DNA from: Gammaproteobacteria bacterium
GTDB lineage: Bacteria; Pseudomonadota; Gammaproteobacteria; Ga0077536
Length of the DNA stretch: 43,200 nt
Reading direction: 5' to 3'
Assembly (NCBI GenBank): GCA_016191285.1
Contig: JACPPA010000040.1
Location: 1-43,200, forward strand
A program made the translations under genes and the position numbers. The notes under the pieces were generated by a model. It did no database searches. It was given only the letters and a program-made list of their open reading frames with translations, and was not told where the DNA came from. Numbering within the stretch: the first letter of the stretch is position 1; the number at the start of each line of letters is the position of its first letter. This document shows, in pieces, positions 34,337-41,970 of this stretch.

Positions 34337-35116
34337 ATGCCTCGCTTATCGAAACTCAGCCGCAGTATTCAAGGGAAAGTCGCCCTCGTCACCGGCGCCG
34401 CCAGTGGCATGGGGCGCGCGACCGCGCATTTATTCGCGGACGAAGGCGCGCACGTCGCGGTCAGCGATCTCGACGCCAACAAAGTGCAAGCAGTGGTCGA
34501 TGAAATCAAGGCCGCTGGCGGCAGCGCAGCAGGTTGGGTGCTCGACGTGGCGAACGCCGCGCAACGCACGGCCGTGGTCAAGCGCATCGTCGAGCGCTGG
34601 GGCAGCCTCGATATTCTGGTCAACAATGCCGGCATCGTTTTCGAATCCACGCTCGAAGATCCGGAATTCGACGCGCGCTGGGCGCGCACCTTCGCGGTGG
34701 TGATTACCGCGCAGGCGCAGTTAGTTCGGGAATGTCTGCCGCATCTGACGAAAAGTGGCGCTGGCCGGGTGGTGAATATCGCGTCCACCGAAGCGCTCGG
34801 CGCGACCAAAGGCATCAGCGCCTATACCGCGAGCAAAACCGGCGTCATCGGACTCACACGATCGTTGGCCGTCGAATTGGCGTCGCGCGGGATCACGGTG
34901 AACTGCATTTGCCCGGGCGCCGTGAATACCGGCATGACGTCGAATATCACCGATGAACACAAGCATGAATTCGCGCGCCGGCGCGTGGCAGCGAAGCGTT
35001 ATGCCGAACCCGAAGAGATCGCGCAGATGACGTTGAGCTTGGTGTTACCCGCCGCATCCTACGTCACGGGTGCCGCGATTCCGGTCGACGGTGGGCTAAC
35101 CATTAAGAACGCATAA
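34337..35116 (+). CDS. Short-chain dehydrogenase/reductase (FabG-like)
   Basis: A 259-residue classical SDR. The NAD(P) loop is VALVTGAASGMGRATAHLF (TGxxxGxG), VAVSDLDANK has an acidic residue after strand 2 that favours NAD(H), and ILVNNAGIVFEST is the NNAG motif. The catalytic Ser is in GRVVNIASTEALG, and the YxxxK pair in GISAYTASKTGVIGL. The end VTGAAIPVDGGLTIKNA is typical of 3-oxoacyl or hydroxysteroid-type SDRs. A strong AAGGAG precedes the ATG. It leads a same-strand set with a thiolase-like remnant, a P450 and an acyl-CoA dehydrogenase, which suggests oxidation of a hydroxy intermediate in lipid or steroid-like catabolism. The substrate is not determined. Confidence 0.93.
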   Translation: MPRLSKLSRSIQGKVALVTGAASGMGRATAHLFADEGAHVAVSDLDANKVQAVVDEIKAAGGSAAGWVLDVANAAQRTAVVKRIVERWGSLDILVNNAGIVFESTLEDPEFDARWARTFAVVITAQAQLVRECLPHLTKSGAGRVVNIASTEALGATKGISAYTASKTGVIGLTRSLAVELASRGITVNCICPGAVNTGMTSNITDEHKHEFARRRVAAKRYAEPEEIAQMTLSLVLPAASYVTGAAIPVDGGLTIKNA

Positions 35117-35137
35117 ACGCGGCACTTAATCGCTAGC

Positions 35138-35996
35138 GTGTTGCCCGTGTCGAATCAAAACTGTAGGCGTGCGCTCGAGCCGCTCGACCTGACGATCGAG
35201 GCCGTGCTTGCGGCTGGCGTCGATACCGGCATTCCCGCAATGTTGGCCGGCGCCCAGTACATCGCCGTACCACGGGGCCGGTGGACCTATCGCAACCCCG
35301 CGGGTGAAATCGCGCGCAGGATTGATGCGACCCGTGCTACGACCGTGCTCGCGAGCGTCAGCGCCCTCCAGCAGACCTTGCTCGGCGAAGCCTGCGCACG
35401 TATTGCGCGCGGCGAGGCGCATACCGCCTTGGTGGCTGGCGCTATCGAATCACATGGTGCCGGTATCGGCGCGCGCTGATCTCGCGGCCTGTCCAGGCGC
35501 CGGGATCGCGGGCCAGGCTGCGCTCGGAATTCCAGACGGTCGAGACCTCACCGTCACCGGCGGCATGCCCTTTGCGGGTGGTCCTTTCAACAACTATGTA
35601 TTCCAGGCGACGTGTCGTGCGGCCGAGTTGTTGCGCCTACGCGGAAACAGTACGGCACTGGTGTCGAGCGTGTCCGGTTTGCTTACCAAGCAGGGATTTG
35701 GGCTGTGGTCCACTACGCCGGCAGCCGGTGGCTTCGTGCATGCCGACGTTACTGAAACGGTTGCGCGCGAAGTCGCTACGTGCGACGTTCTCGATGTGTT
35801 CTCGGGAGACGCAACCGTCGCCGATTACACCGTGCTCTATGGTCGCGGACAGTCGCCACGCGCGATAGCACTCGTCGATATCGATCCGCGGCAGCGCGCG
35901 TTGACCACCACCGACGATCCAGTGCTGATCGCGCGCCTGGAGCGCGAGGAATTCGTCGGCCGTCGCGTGCGGATCAAGGACAACGTTTTGCTATGA
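35138..35996 (+). pseudogene. Acetyl-CoA acetyltransferase-like (thiolase superfamily) remnant
   Basis: Two matching pieces lie in different frames. The first (35138-35479) has ALEPLDLTIEAVLAAG, GAQYIAVPRGRWTYRNPAGE, then TVLASVSALQQTLLGEACAR, the N-terminal thiolase-like part. The second, open in another frame to 35996, has LTVTGGMPFAGGPFNNYVFQ, VSGLLTKQGFGLWSTTPAAG and LEREEFVGRRVRI, the C-terminal part. The frames switch at about 35450-35490. In intact relatives, which are about 500 residues, roughly 150-180 residues separate these parts, including the central thiolase core. The gene has therefore suffered an internal deletion and a frameshift. The start is GTG at 35138. Family recognition is from motif memory. 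Confidence 0.78.
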
Positions 35997-36009
35997 AGAG
36001 GATCTTTTT

Positions 36010-37245
36010 ATGACTGTCGACGATCAACTAAACGATCCGGCGTTTTTCGCGACCGGCGAACATTATCGCTTGTTCGATACGATGCGAGTGAAGGATCCGG
36101 TGTATTGGACTCATAGCCCGGATGGGCGTGGCTATTGGTCGGTGTTCCGCCATGCCGATGTCAAAACCATCCTTAACGAACCCACGCTGTATAGCTCCGA
36201 GCGCGAAGGCGTCGCTCCCGTCGTCGACGTTGAGATGGCGGCGATTGTGCGGGAAGCCTGGGGAGTTGGTAAAAATGTGGCGATGATCGATCCCCCGCGT
36301 CATACCGAATTCCGCAAGGTGATCGCGGCGCCGTTTCTGCCTAAGGCACTAGCCGATGGCGAGGCGCGCACAAAAATTTTAATCGGTGAAATCTTCGACC
36401 AACTGCCTAAACATGGCGAAATCGATCTGGTCACCGATCTCGCCGTGCGCATCCCGATGGCGGTGATCTGCGACATCATGAATATCCCATCAACCGATTG
36501 GGACGAAATGCTGGACTGGGGCAAGATGGCCATCGGCGGCACCGATCCCGAATACCAGCAGGGAACCGCGGCCGAAACGATTAGTCGCGGCTTTCGCCTG
36601 CTTTACGACTACAGCGATCGTCGCGCGTCTGAACGGCGTGGCTGCCCGTTTTCCGATCCCTTAAGCTTGCTCGCCAATGCGCGGGTCAAAGATCAACCGC
36701 TCACCCCTGCCGAGGTCGCACACAACGCCGTACAAGTGATCCTCGCCGGCTTCGAGACCACGCGTAACGCTTTTTCCGGGGGCGTGCTGGCGTTGCTCGA
36801 GCATCCCGAACAGATGGCCTTGCTGCGCGAAGATCGCAAACTGCTGCGACTCGCGGCCGAGGAGTTCGTGCGCTGGTCAGACCCAGTGATTTCGCTGATG
36901 CGCACGGTGACCGCCGATACCGAGCTCGGTGACAAGCAAATTCGTGAAGGCGAGCGCGTGATGTTGTGGTTTCCCTCCGCCAATCGCGATGAGGCAGTAT
37001 TCGATCGACCCTACGACTTTGACATCACGCGGCATCCCAATCTGCATCTCGGCTTCGGGGCGGGTCCGCATTTTTGCCTCGGTGGCCCGCTCGCTAAATT
37101 GGAGATCCGTCTCGCCATGGAGGAATTACTGGAGCGCTACGATGGCATTGAGATCACGGGTCCCGTTCTGCGCGTGCAATCAACCTTCGTCGGCGGCCTC
37201 AAGCATTTACCGGTAAGACTCAAACCGCATGTGGCCACGCACTAG
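36010..37245 (+). CDS. Cytochrome P450 monooxygenase
   Basis: A 411-residue soluble bacterial P450. The I-helix oxygen-activation motif is VILAGFETTRNAFSGGVLAL (A-G-x-E-T-T), the K-helix pair is in LRLAAEEFVRWSDPVISLMR, and the heme loop LGFGAGPHFCLGGPLAK carries the axial Cys at residue 356. The sequence GFGAGPHFCLG and the ETTRNA variant resemble the CYP125/CYP142-like steroid and fatty-acid side-chain hydroxylases more than the camphor group; this subgroup call is tentative. AGAGGA precedes the ATG with suitable spacing. The gene follows the thiolase remnant by 13 bp. Electron partners (ferredoxin, reductase) are not in the window. Confidence 0.95.
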   Translation: MTVDDQLNDPAFFATGEHYRLFDTMRVKDPVYWTHSPDGRGYWSVFRHADVKTILNEPTLYSSEREGVAPVVDVEMAAIVREAWGVGKNVAMIDPPRHTEFRKVIAAPFLPKALADGEARTKILIGEIFDQLPKHGEIDLVTDLAVRIPMAVICDIMNIPSTDWDEMLDWGKMAIGGTDPEYQQGTAAETISRGFRLLYDYSDRRASERRGCPFSDPLSLLANARVKDQPLTPAEVAHNAVQVILAGFETTRNAFSGGVLALLEHPEQMALLREDRKLLRLAAEEFVRWSDPVISLMRTVTADTELGDKQIREGERVMLWFPSANRDEAVFDRPYDFDITRHPNLHLGFGAGPHFCLGGPLAKLEIRLAMEELLERYDGIEITGPVLRVQSTFVGGLKHLPVRLKPHVATH

Positions 37246-37318
37246 TCGGCGCGTGCACTAGTGACGATGCCATCATCGTGGGCTAGCGGCGACAAGTTAG
37301 GAGAATGAAAGCCCTAAC

Positions 37319-38467
37319 ATGATCCTTAAGCCTGAACATCTTGAAATCCAGCGCGTCGCGCGTGGCTTCACGACGCGTGAGATTGTGCCGTACGCACGCC
37401 ACTGGGAAACCGCGGGGAGCGTGCCCTCGCAAGTGCTGCGCGCGTTGGGTGGACTCGGCTTCATGGGCCTATGTGTCACACCCGAATGGGGTGGCGCGGG
37501 CGCGGATTTTGTTTCCTATGTGGTGGCCGTGGAGGAAATCGCCGCTGGCGACTGCGGCCTCTGCAACATGCTGTGCGTGAACAATTCGCCGAATTGTGCA
37601 GCGCTGCAAGAGCACGGCACCGCCGCGCAGAAAGAACGCTTCCTGCGGCCGCTCGCCACGGGCGAACAGACCAGCGCGTTTCTACTGACCGAAGCGGGCG
37701 CGGGGTCCGACGCCGCGGCGATCACGACTCGCGCCGTTCGTCGGGGAGATCGCTTCGTGCTCGATGGCAGTAAATATTTTGTGACCGCGGGTCGGTCGGC
37801 CGCGGTTGCGTTGATCGTCGCGGTCACCGATCCCGGCGCTGGGAAACGTGGGATCTCGTGCTTTCTAACGCCAACCAACGTTCCCGGATATCGGGTGGTT
37901 CGCGAAGAACAAAAGCTCGGACAGCGCGCGGCGGATACCTGCCAGATCGCGCTCGAAGGTCTCGAGATCCCCGCCGAATATCTGCTTGGCGCGCCGGGAC
38001 AAGGTTATCAAATTGCGCTCGCCTATCTTGAACAGGGTCGCATCGGCGTCGCCGCCCAAGCGCTCGGCGTGGCGCGCGCCGCATTCGATGCCGCACTAAC
38101 CTACGCGCAGCAACGACAGACCTTCGGCAAATCGCTGATGGAACATCAAGCGATCAATTTCAAACTCGCGGACATGGCAACAGCCCTCGAAGCCGCGCGC
38201 CAACTCACCTGGCACGCGGCGGCGCTGAAGGATGCGCGGCGACCCTGCCTCAAGGAGGCATCCATGGCCAAACTTGCTGCTTCCGAAATCGCCGAACGGG
38301 TGTGTTCGGCCGCCATTCAGATCCACGGCGGGTATGGGTACCTCGCCGATTTTCCCGTCGAGAAATATTATCGCGATGCGCGCGTGCTCTCGATCTACGA
38401 AGGGACGAATGAGATTCAAAGGTTGGTGATCGGGCGCGCGTTGGCTGCCGACACGAATCGTGGTTAG
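37319..38467 (+). CDS. Acyl-CoA dehydrogenase
   Basis: A 382-residue flavoprotein with the complete ACAD signature set: helical N-terminal domain, TSAFLLTEAGAGSDAAAITT and FVLDGSKYFVTAGRSAAV at the FAD/substrate site, then RQTFGKSLMEHQAINFKLAD. The C-terminal VCSAAIQIHGGYGYLADFPV precedes YYRDARVLSIYEGTNEIQRL, whose Glu is in the position of the catalytic base of short- and medium-chain enzymes. It oxidises an acyl-CoA to the trans-2-enoyl-CoA, probably for a product of the P450 and SDR. AGGAG lies about 14 nt before the ATG, and a five-codon ATG-to-TGA frame (37305-37322) overlaps the start as ATGA, so weak translational coupling is possible. Confidence 0.95.
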   Translation: MILKPEHLEIQRVARGFTTREIVPYARHWETAGSVPSQVLRALGGLGFMGLCVTPEWGGAGADFVSYVVAVEEIAAGDCGLCNMLCVNNSPNCAALQEHGTAAQKERFLRPLATGEQTSAFLLTEAGAGSDAAAITTRAVRRGDRFVLDGSKYFVTAGRSAAVALIVAVTDPGAGKRGISCFLTPTNVPGYRVVREEQKLGQRAADTCQIALEGLEIPAEYLLGAPGQGYQIALAYLEQGRIGVAAQALGVARAAFDAALTYAQQRQTFGKSLMEHQAINFKLADMATALEAARQLTWHAAALKDARRPCLKEASMAKLAASEIAERVCSAAIQIHGGYGYLADFPVEKYYRDARVLSIYEGTNEIQRLVIGRALAADTNRG

Positions 38468-38504
38468 CGTGGCAACCTTGATTGGAGCAATGCGAATTCG
38501 CTCG

Positions 38505-38931
38505 CTATGATTTCCAGAATTTGACGACACGCGATTTTCGGATGGCTTCATCACCTGTCGCCATCGACAATCCATGCGCGCGGGCCGTGGCAACGATTAG
38601 TCGATCCGCGGGATCACCACGGAACTTAGCTGGAAGTCCATCCAGAGCAATGATTACGTCACGATCAAAGAGCAATGATTACGTCACGATCAAGTGGCAG
38701 CACCGATATGACGCTGACATCCGTTGCGCGCGCTAACCAGGCGGCAAACGGCAGCGGCAACTGAAGACGCCGTTTAGAATGAAGTAACTGTGCCTCCCAC
38801 ATGCTGATCGCCGCAAGACAAAGCGTGCCCGCTCTCGCTGCGTTATCGAGTGCGGCGCGTTCCGCACGGGTTATGGGAGATTCTGGGGTCAGCCACCATA
38901 TCCAGAAATGAGTATCCAGCAACAGCGTCAA
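38505..38931 (-). pseudogene. vapC: VapC-type PIN toxin, broken by a 25-bp tandem duplication
   Basis: The frame starts MTLLLDTHFWIWWLTPES (PIN Asp in LLLDTH), continues AISMWEAQLLHSKRRLQLP with the conserved Glu, and reaches LPLDRDVIIAL, then stops at 38665. The missing end is in another frame just beyond: DGLPAKFRGDPADRLIVATA, then HGLSMATGDEAIRKS and VVKFWKS, ending at 38505. The cause is an exact tandem duplication of 25 bp (25 is not a multiple of three). Removing one copy restores a complete VapC of about 130 residues with all acidic residues. The start overlaps the antitoxin stop as ATGA. The truncated product lacks the C-terminal Asp pair, so it is probably inactive. Confidence 0.9.
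38644..38693. repeat. Exact 25-bp tandem duplication inside vapC
   Basis: 38644-38668 and 38669-38693 are identical, each beginning AGAGCAATGATTACGTCACG and ending ATCAA. The pair is not flanked by any other repeat, and deletion of either copy restores the toxin reading frame, so this is a recent slippage or duplication event. Confidence 0.97.
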
Positions 38932-39173
38932 CGCAAGGCCTCAAAGTCCTTCGCAAGCACCGCTGATTCGCCGGGCTTTGCGATCAATCGACCGCCCATG
39001 GCGCGCAATTGCTCCCAAGGGGCCAAATTGCCGTCCGTAGCCGCCGCGAACGAAGGACCTATTCGCGCCACGACTTTGCCGCGTCGGGTGATTGAGACGG
39101 GCCGCCCAGTTTTCTCAACGCAACGAATAACTTCTAGGCAGGTGTTCTTGAACTCTGTAATAGAAATGGCCAT
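38928..39173 (-). CDS. Phd/YefM-family antitoxin
   Basis: An 81-residue protein starting MAISITEFKNTCLEVIRCVE and continuing TGRPVSITRRGKVVARIGPS, the Phd/YefM DNA-binding and dimerisation fold with the usual ...I(T/S).(R/H)G(K/R)PVA.. turn. The C-terminus LIAKPGESAVLAKDFEALR is the toxin-binding tail. It precedes and overlaps (ATGA) the broken VapC gene. Such antitoxins repress their own operon, so an operator is expected just upstream of 39173. With the toxin broken, the antitoxin may persist as an orphan. Confidence 0.9.
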   Translation of the reverse strand: MAISITEFKNTCLEVIRCVEKTGRPVSITRRGKVVARIGPSFAAATDGNLAPWEQLRAMGGRLIAKPGESAVLAKDFEALR

Positions 39174-39293
39174 GTAGATATCCTAAGTGGCCATTTTGTA
39201 TTGATCAAGCGGCAATGCCGTACACCCTTCACCCGATTTCGGGACAGTGTTACTCACGCCCGCCGCGCAAGGCCAGAAAATGGTGACCGATTT
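39174..39293. other. Intergenic region upstream of the Phd antitoxin
   Basis: About 120 bp between the antitoxin start and the MITE. It should contain the antitoxin promoter/operator. No clear inverted repeat or promoter can be fixed by eye. The right end, GTGACCGATTT at 39283-39293, is the left target-site copy of the MITE insertion. Confidence 0.4.
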
Positions 39294-39459
39294 GAATGGC
39301 ACTTACTTTAGTGCGGTTTACGCCGTCACCCCGTTCTCCGAGCACTGGGTCCAGTGAAGAATGAATTCATTGTTTGACTGGATTCCGGCGTTCGCCGGAA
39401 TGACGAAGGGCCAAGATTGCGCATCTTTCCCGGCATTTCAGCTTTTGTAAGTGCCATTC
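39294..39459. mobile_element. 166-bp MITE with perfect terminal repeats and target duplication
   Basis: The element begins GAATGGCACTTAC (39294-39306) and ends with the exact reverse complement GTAAGTGCCATTC (39447-39459). It is flanked on both sides by the same 11 bp, GTGACCGATTT (39283-39293 and 39460-39470). Perfect 13-bp inverted repeats inside a perfect 11-bp direct duplication are the hallmark of transposition. It encodes no transposase. Inside are a GATTCCGGCGTTCGCCGGAA palindrome near 39382 and a pair of inverted CTGGGTCCAG/ACTGGAT-like segments. An 11-bp duplication fits IS4-family transposases (10-13 bp), so it may be moved by one elsewhere in the genome. Confidence 0.88.
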
Positions 39460-39533
39460 GTGACCGATTTATTTTCAAGTGCACGGCGATGCTAACATGC
39501 GATCCCGCACAACGTGGCGTAGGGAGAAGACCC

Positions 39534-40385
39534 ATGATCAAGATGTATGGATATTTACCCGCTTGGGGTTGTTCAGACATGAGCCCCTACGTGTCCTATA
39601 CCGACTTGTACCTGCGATTGGCTGGCCTACCCTTCACCGTCGAAATGTTGCACCAGGGGGATCTAACCAAGGCGCCCAAGGGCAAATTGCCCTTCATCGT
39701 CGACGAAGACAGCACCGTCGTCTCCGACACGGTGCTGATCGAGCTGTACCTGAAGGAGAAGTATGGAGACAGGCTCGACGCCACGCTGACGAAAGAACAG
39801 AAGGCCGTCTCCACCCTTGCGAATCGGATGCTGGGAGAATGTTGGTATTGGTACATCGTGCAGACGCGCTATCGCCGGGATGAGGATTTTAAGATCTACG
39901 ATCCGCTATGGGTGAAGTTTCTGTCATGGCTTCCCGTCGAGGAGCGCCGGGAGCCGGTGCGAGTGTTCCGCGAGCGGCTATTGAGCCAATTCTGGTATCA
40001 CGGTGCTGGTCGCAACAGCGAAGCCGAAGTCGAGCGGTTGGCCTATGGCGCGATCGATGCTGTGTCCGATCTTATCGGTGACAAACCGTATTTTCATGGC
40101 GACCATCCCACCTCGATCGACGCCGTGGTGTACTCGAACTTGGTCCACCTGATGTTTACGCCCTTTCCAGGGCCGATCGTCGATTACGCCATTTCCAAAT
40201 CCAACCTTCGCGCCTATACGGATCGCCTCTTCAATCAGCACTATCCACATCTGGCAAAGGATCGCGAAGAAGCCGCGCGAATGCGGATCGAAGCGGTCAA
40301 GGCGCGTAAGCCATTCGACAACGACAGCGATCACTCCTTGGAAGAACTGTTCAAGGGGCGCAAGAAAAAAACCACTGGGATTTAA
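39534..40385 (+). CDS. Glutathione S-transferase, metaxin/FAXC-like
   Basis: 283 residues from the ATG at 39534, which has GGGAGAAG 5-7 nt upstream; a longer frame to 39417 runs back into the MITE and is not used. The N-terminal thioredoxin-like domain reads MSPYVSYTDLYLRLAGLPFT, then KLPFIVDEDSTVVSDTVLIE with the cis-Pro and the VxDS-type glutathione loop of GST proteins. The C-terminal helical domain follows (WVKFLSWLPVEERREPVRVF, GDKPYFHGDHPTSIDAVVYS). The longer length and GDHPTSIDA motif are typical of the metaxin-like/FAXC group often found beside P450 or catabolic genes. A conjugating or chaperone-like role is plausible; the substrate is unknown. Confidence 0.9.
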   Translation: MIKMYGYLPAWGCSDMSPYVSYTDLYLRLAGLPFTVEMLHQGDLTKAPKGKLPFIVDEDSTVVSDTVLIELYLKEKYGDRLDATLTKEQKAVSTLANRMLGECWYWYIVQTRYRRDEDFKIYDPLWVKFLSWLPVEERREPVRVFRERLLSQFWYHGAGRNSEAEVERLAYGAIDAVSDLIGDKPYFHGDHPTSIDAVVYSNLVHLMFTPFPGPIVDYAISKSNLRAYTDRLFNQHYPHLAKDREEAARMRIEAVKARKPFDNDSDHSLEELFKGRKKKTTGI

Positions 40386-40436
40386 TCGAGACACACTGGA
40401 GATTTTTCAATCAGCATCAATAAGAGGACCTCAACG
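40386..40436 (+). promoter_or_regulatory. Short intergenic with ribosome site of the P450 fragment
   Basis: About 50 bp between the GST gene and the P450 remnant, containing AAGAGGACC 9-10 nt before the ATG at 40437. The close spacing suggests that GST and the former P450 were co-transcribed. Confidence 0.5.
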
Positions 40437-40661
40437 ATGACCCATGCCGTAAGCGACAAGCTAGCGAATTCCGGGCCGACGGGTTCCCTGATGTCGAGTT
40501 TCGATCGTGTGTTTCCGCAAATTGGCGCCGACGGCACACCGTACGATTATTATGCGACGGTACGCAACGAGGCGATCGAAAACGGACGTTATGTCGGCTG
40601 GTGCAAATCGCGCGATGGTTTCTGGCTGGTGCTCGGCTATCAAGAGAAGACGCGCGCTTGA
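40437..40661 (+). pseudogene. Cytochrome P450, N-terminal fragment cut by an IS3 remnant
   Basis: The frame starts MTHAVSDKLANSGPTGSLMS and continues PQIGADGTPYDYYATVRNEA, then YVGWCKSRDGFWLVLGYQE. This is the N-terminal pattern of bacterial P450s (...DPYP.Y..LR.E.PV.W....GFWVV..Y.). After about 70 residues the homology ends at 40640-40647 where an IS3-type transposase sequence begins, and the frame runs four residues further to a TGA at 40661. The remaining 85 percent, including the heme-binding Cys, is absent. It is not a duplicate of the P450 at 36010 by inspection. Confidence 0.78.
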
Positions 40662-41037
40662 CTGAATTCATCCGCACGACCTACTTGGCGAGTGGCGGCG
40701 TTTACGACAGTCCGAAGGTGTGGTGGGACCTCCGTGAAGAGGCGAACGCGGTGGCGAGAATCGGCTGGGGCGGTTGATGCGCGCGCAGCGGTTACACGCA
40801 TTACGGGGTTACCGTAAATCGCGCTATCGAGCTGGGAAGCCGGCGAGTGCGGCCCCCAATCGATTAGCGCAACAGTTCACGGTGGCTCAGCCGGACCGCG
40901 CTTGGGTCACGGATATCACGTATATCCGCACGGCTGAAGGCCGGTTGTACCTGGCCGTAGTCCTCGATCTCTATTCGCGTGCTGTCATTGGATGGTCGAT
41001 GGCTCTCTGGTATATGACGAGACCCGCTACGCCTTAG
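40643..41037 (+). mobile_element. IS3-family transposase (OrfB) remnant, frameshifted and truncated
   Basis: The first frame reads LTEFIRTTYLASGGVYDSPK, then [12 protein letters not shown], and ends at TGA 40775-40777. The second frame, from 40774, reads [20 protein letters not shown], then [20 protein letters not shown], then [19 protein letters not shown]. These are the N-terminal part and the first DDE region (D in VTDITY, D in VVLDLYSR) of IS3/IS150-type OrfB integrases. A one-base shift near 40740 separates the frames. After GWSM homology stops, so the third catalytic residue, OrfA and both IS ends are missing. Inactive. Confidence 0.88.
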
Positions 41038-41250
41038 CGTGGTGACCAACATTTACAACTACAATTGCGCTGCTTGATGGGTTGGAATCTGTGACAACAA
41101 GTCAACAGAATCATCTAGATCACACGATTGATGGTGGAATGAGCACTTTCCGGAACGGATGAAAGCAGGTTAAAAACTTTTCGCCGACGGTGGATCCCCG
41201 CACAACTTCGCAGGCTCAACGACTTGATAATAAACAGCGAGCGAAAGCTC
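41038..41250. other. Intergenic region without recognisable gene
   Basis: About 210 bp after the IS3 remnant, AT-richer by eye than its surroundings (for example GGTTAAAAACTTTTCGCCGA). No coding frame, hairpin or repeat is convincing. Confidence 0.5.
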
Positions 41251-41439
41251 ATGGCGTCCCTCACGCCATATCAGGTTGCACGCGACTCTGATCTATCAGG
41301 ACGAATTTTTTGGCGGGTGCGAACTTTGTGCAAGAAAGGGCACGTATTGGGTTTAAACAAGGAGGACATTTCTTGCAAATGTAACCCACGAGTCATGGTT
41401 GGGTGGATCGAGACTGTTGCAAATGGGAGCAACGTATAA
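41251..41439 (+). CDS. Small orphan protein, possibly a gene-cassette remnant
   Basis: A 62-residue frame MASLTPYQVARDSDLSGRIF, then CKKGHVLGLNKEDISCKCNP, with a possible cysteine pair (CKC) and another upstream Cys. An ATG at 41224 extends it by nine residues. No good ribosome site and no family recognised. Its stop codon lies inside GTATAAC, followed by CAAGCATTCAACCGGACACC, which looks like the left half of an integron attC site; the stop-within-core arrangement is typical for cassettes. The matching right half is not found. Low confidence as a gene. Confidence 0.4.
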   Translation: MASLTPYQVARDSDLSGRIFWRVRTLCKKGHVLGLNKEDISCKCNPRVMVGWIETVANGSNV

Positions 41440-41752
41440 CCAAGCATTCAACCGGACACCGGGTAAAACATCGCGGCGCTTCGCGGTTCTGTTCGCTGCC
41501 AGCGCTCGCTACCGCCGGCGTCGAGGCTAAAGAAATAAGTGGTTGCTTTCAGGCACGCAATTTCTATCTTCGAGTGGTCGTACTCAGCACTACCCCGCGC
41601 ATTTCAATTCACTTTAGGGTTCTGATTCCCACTCGTTGCCATCCCGCGCCACGGACGGCGCGATCTGTGCGGGACTTTTCTTTGGGATTTAGCGCGGGAG
41701 TGGACGAACTCCGCGAAAGGTCGATAATCTGAGCAACTGGAGGATCGCAGTT
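41440..41752. other. Intergenic region with short palindromes
   Basis: About 310 bp. The left end has the attC-like CAAGCATTCAACCGGACACC and then CGCGGCGCTTCGCGG, a short hairpin. Around 41652-41685 the sequence CGCGCCACGGACGGCGCG is a near-perfect inverted repeat. GGAGG at about 41740 is the ribosome site of the next gene. No frame with recognisable content. Confidence 0.5.
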
Positions 41753-41941
41753 ATGACCGCGAAGGACATTCGCATTAATGCCAAAAGCAGCACCGTCACC
41801 GTTGAGCCCAGCGGCGCGCGTTCAGTTAATCTCGGCCAAGTGCTGAAATCGGACCGCGGCCGCGCGCAACTCGAACAAATTCAGAAGATTCGGGACAAGC
41901 AGGTTAATCGAGGCCAAGAAAACAACGCGAACAAGCGTTAG
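41753..41941 (+). CDS. Small hydrophilic protein of unknown function
   Basis: A 62-residue protein, MTAKDIRINAKSSTVTVEPS then LGQVLKSDRGRAQLEQIQKI, highly charged with a predicted helix in the second half. GGAGG 9-10 nt before the ATG supports translation. No signal, membrane segment or motif is seen. It lies 29 bp before a membrane-protein remnant, which may have been its operon partner. I do not recognise the family. Confidence 0.6.
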   Translation: MTAKDIRINAKSSTVTVEPSGARSVNLGQVLKSDRGRAQLEQIQKIRDKQVNRGQENNANKR

Positions 41942-41970
41942 CGTTCATTGACGCGATCGACGGCCTGTAA

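Noticed and set aside
39417-39533. N-terminal extension of the GST gene to 39417.
   Set aside because: The extension is encoded by the MITE and its flank; the ATG at 39534 has a strong ribosome site and fits GST N-termini.
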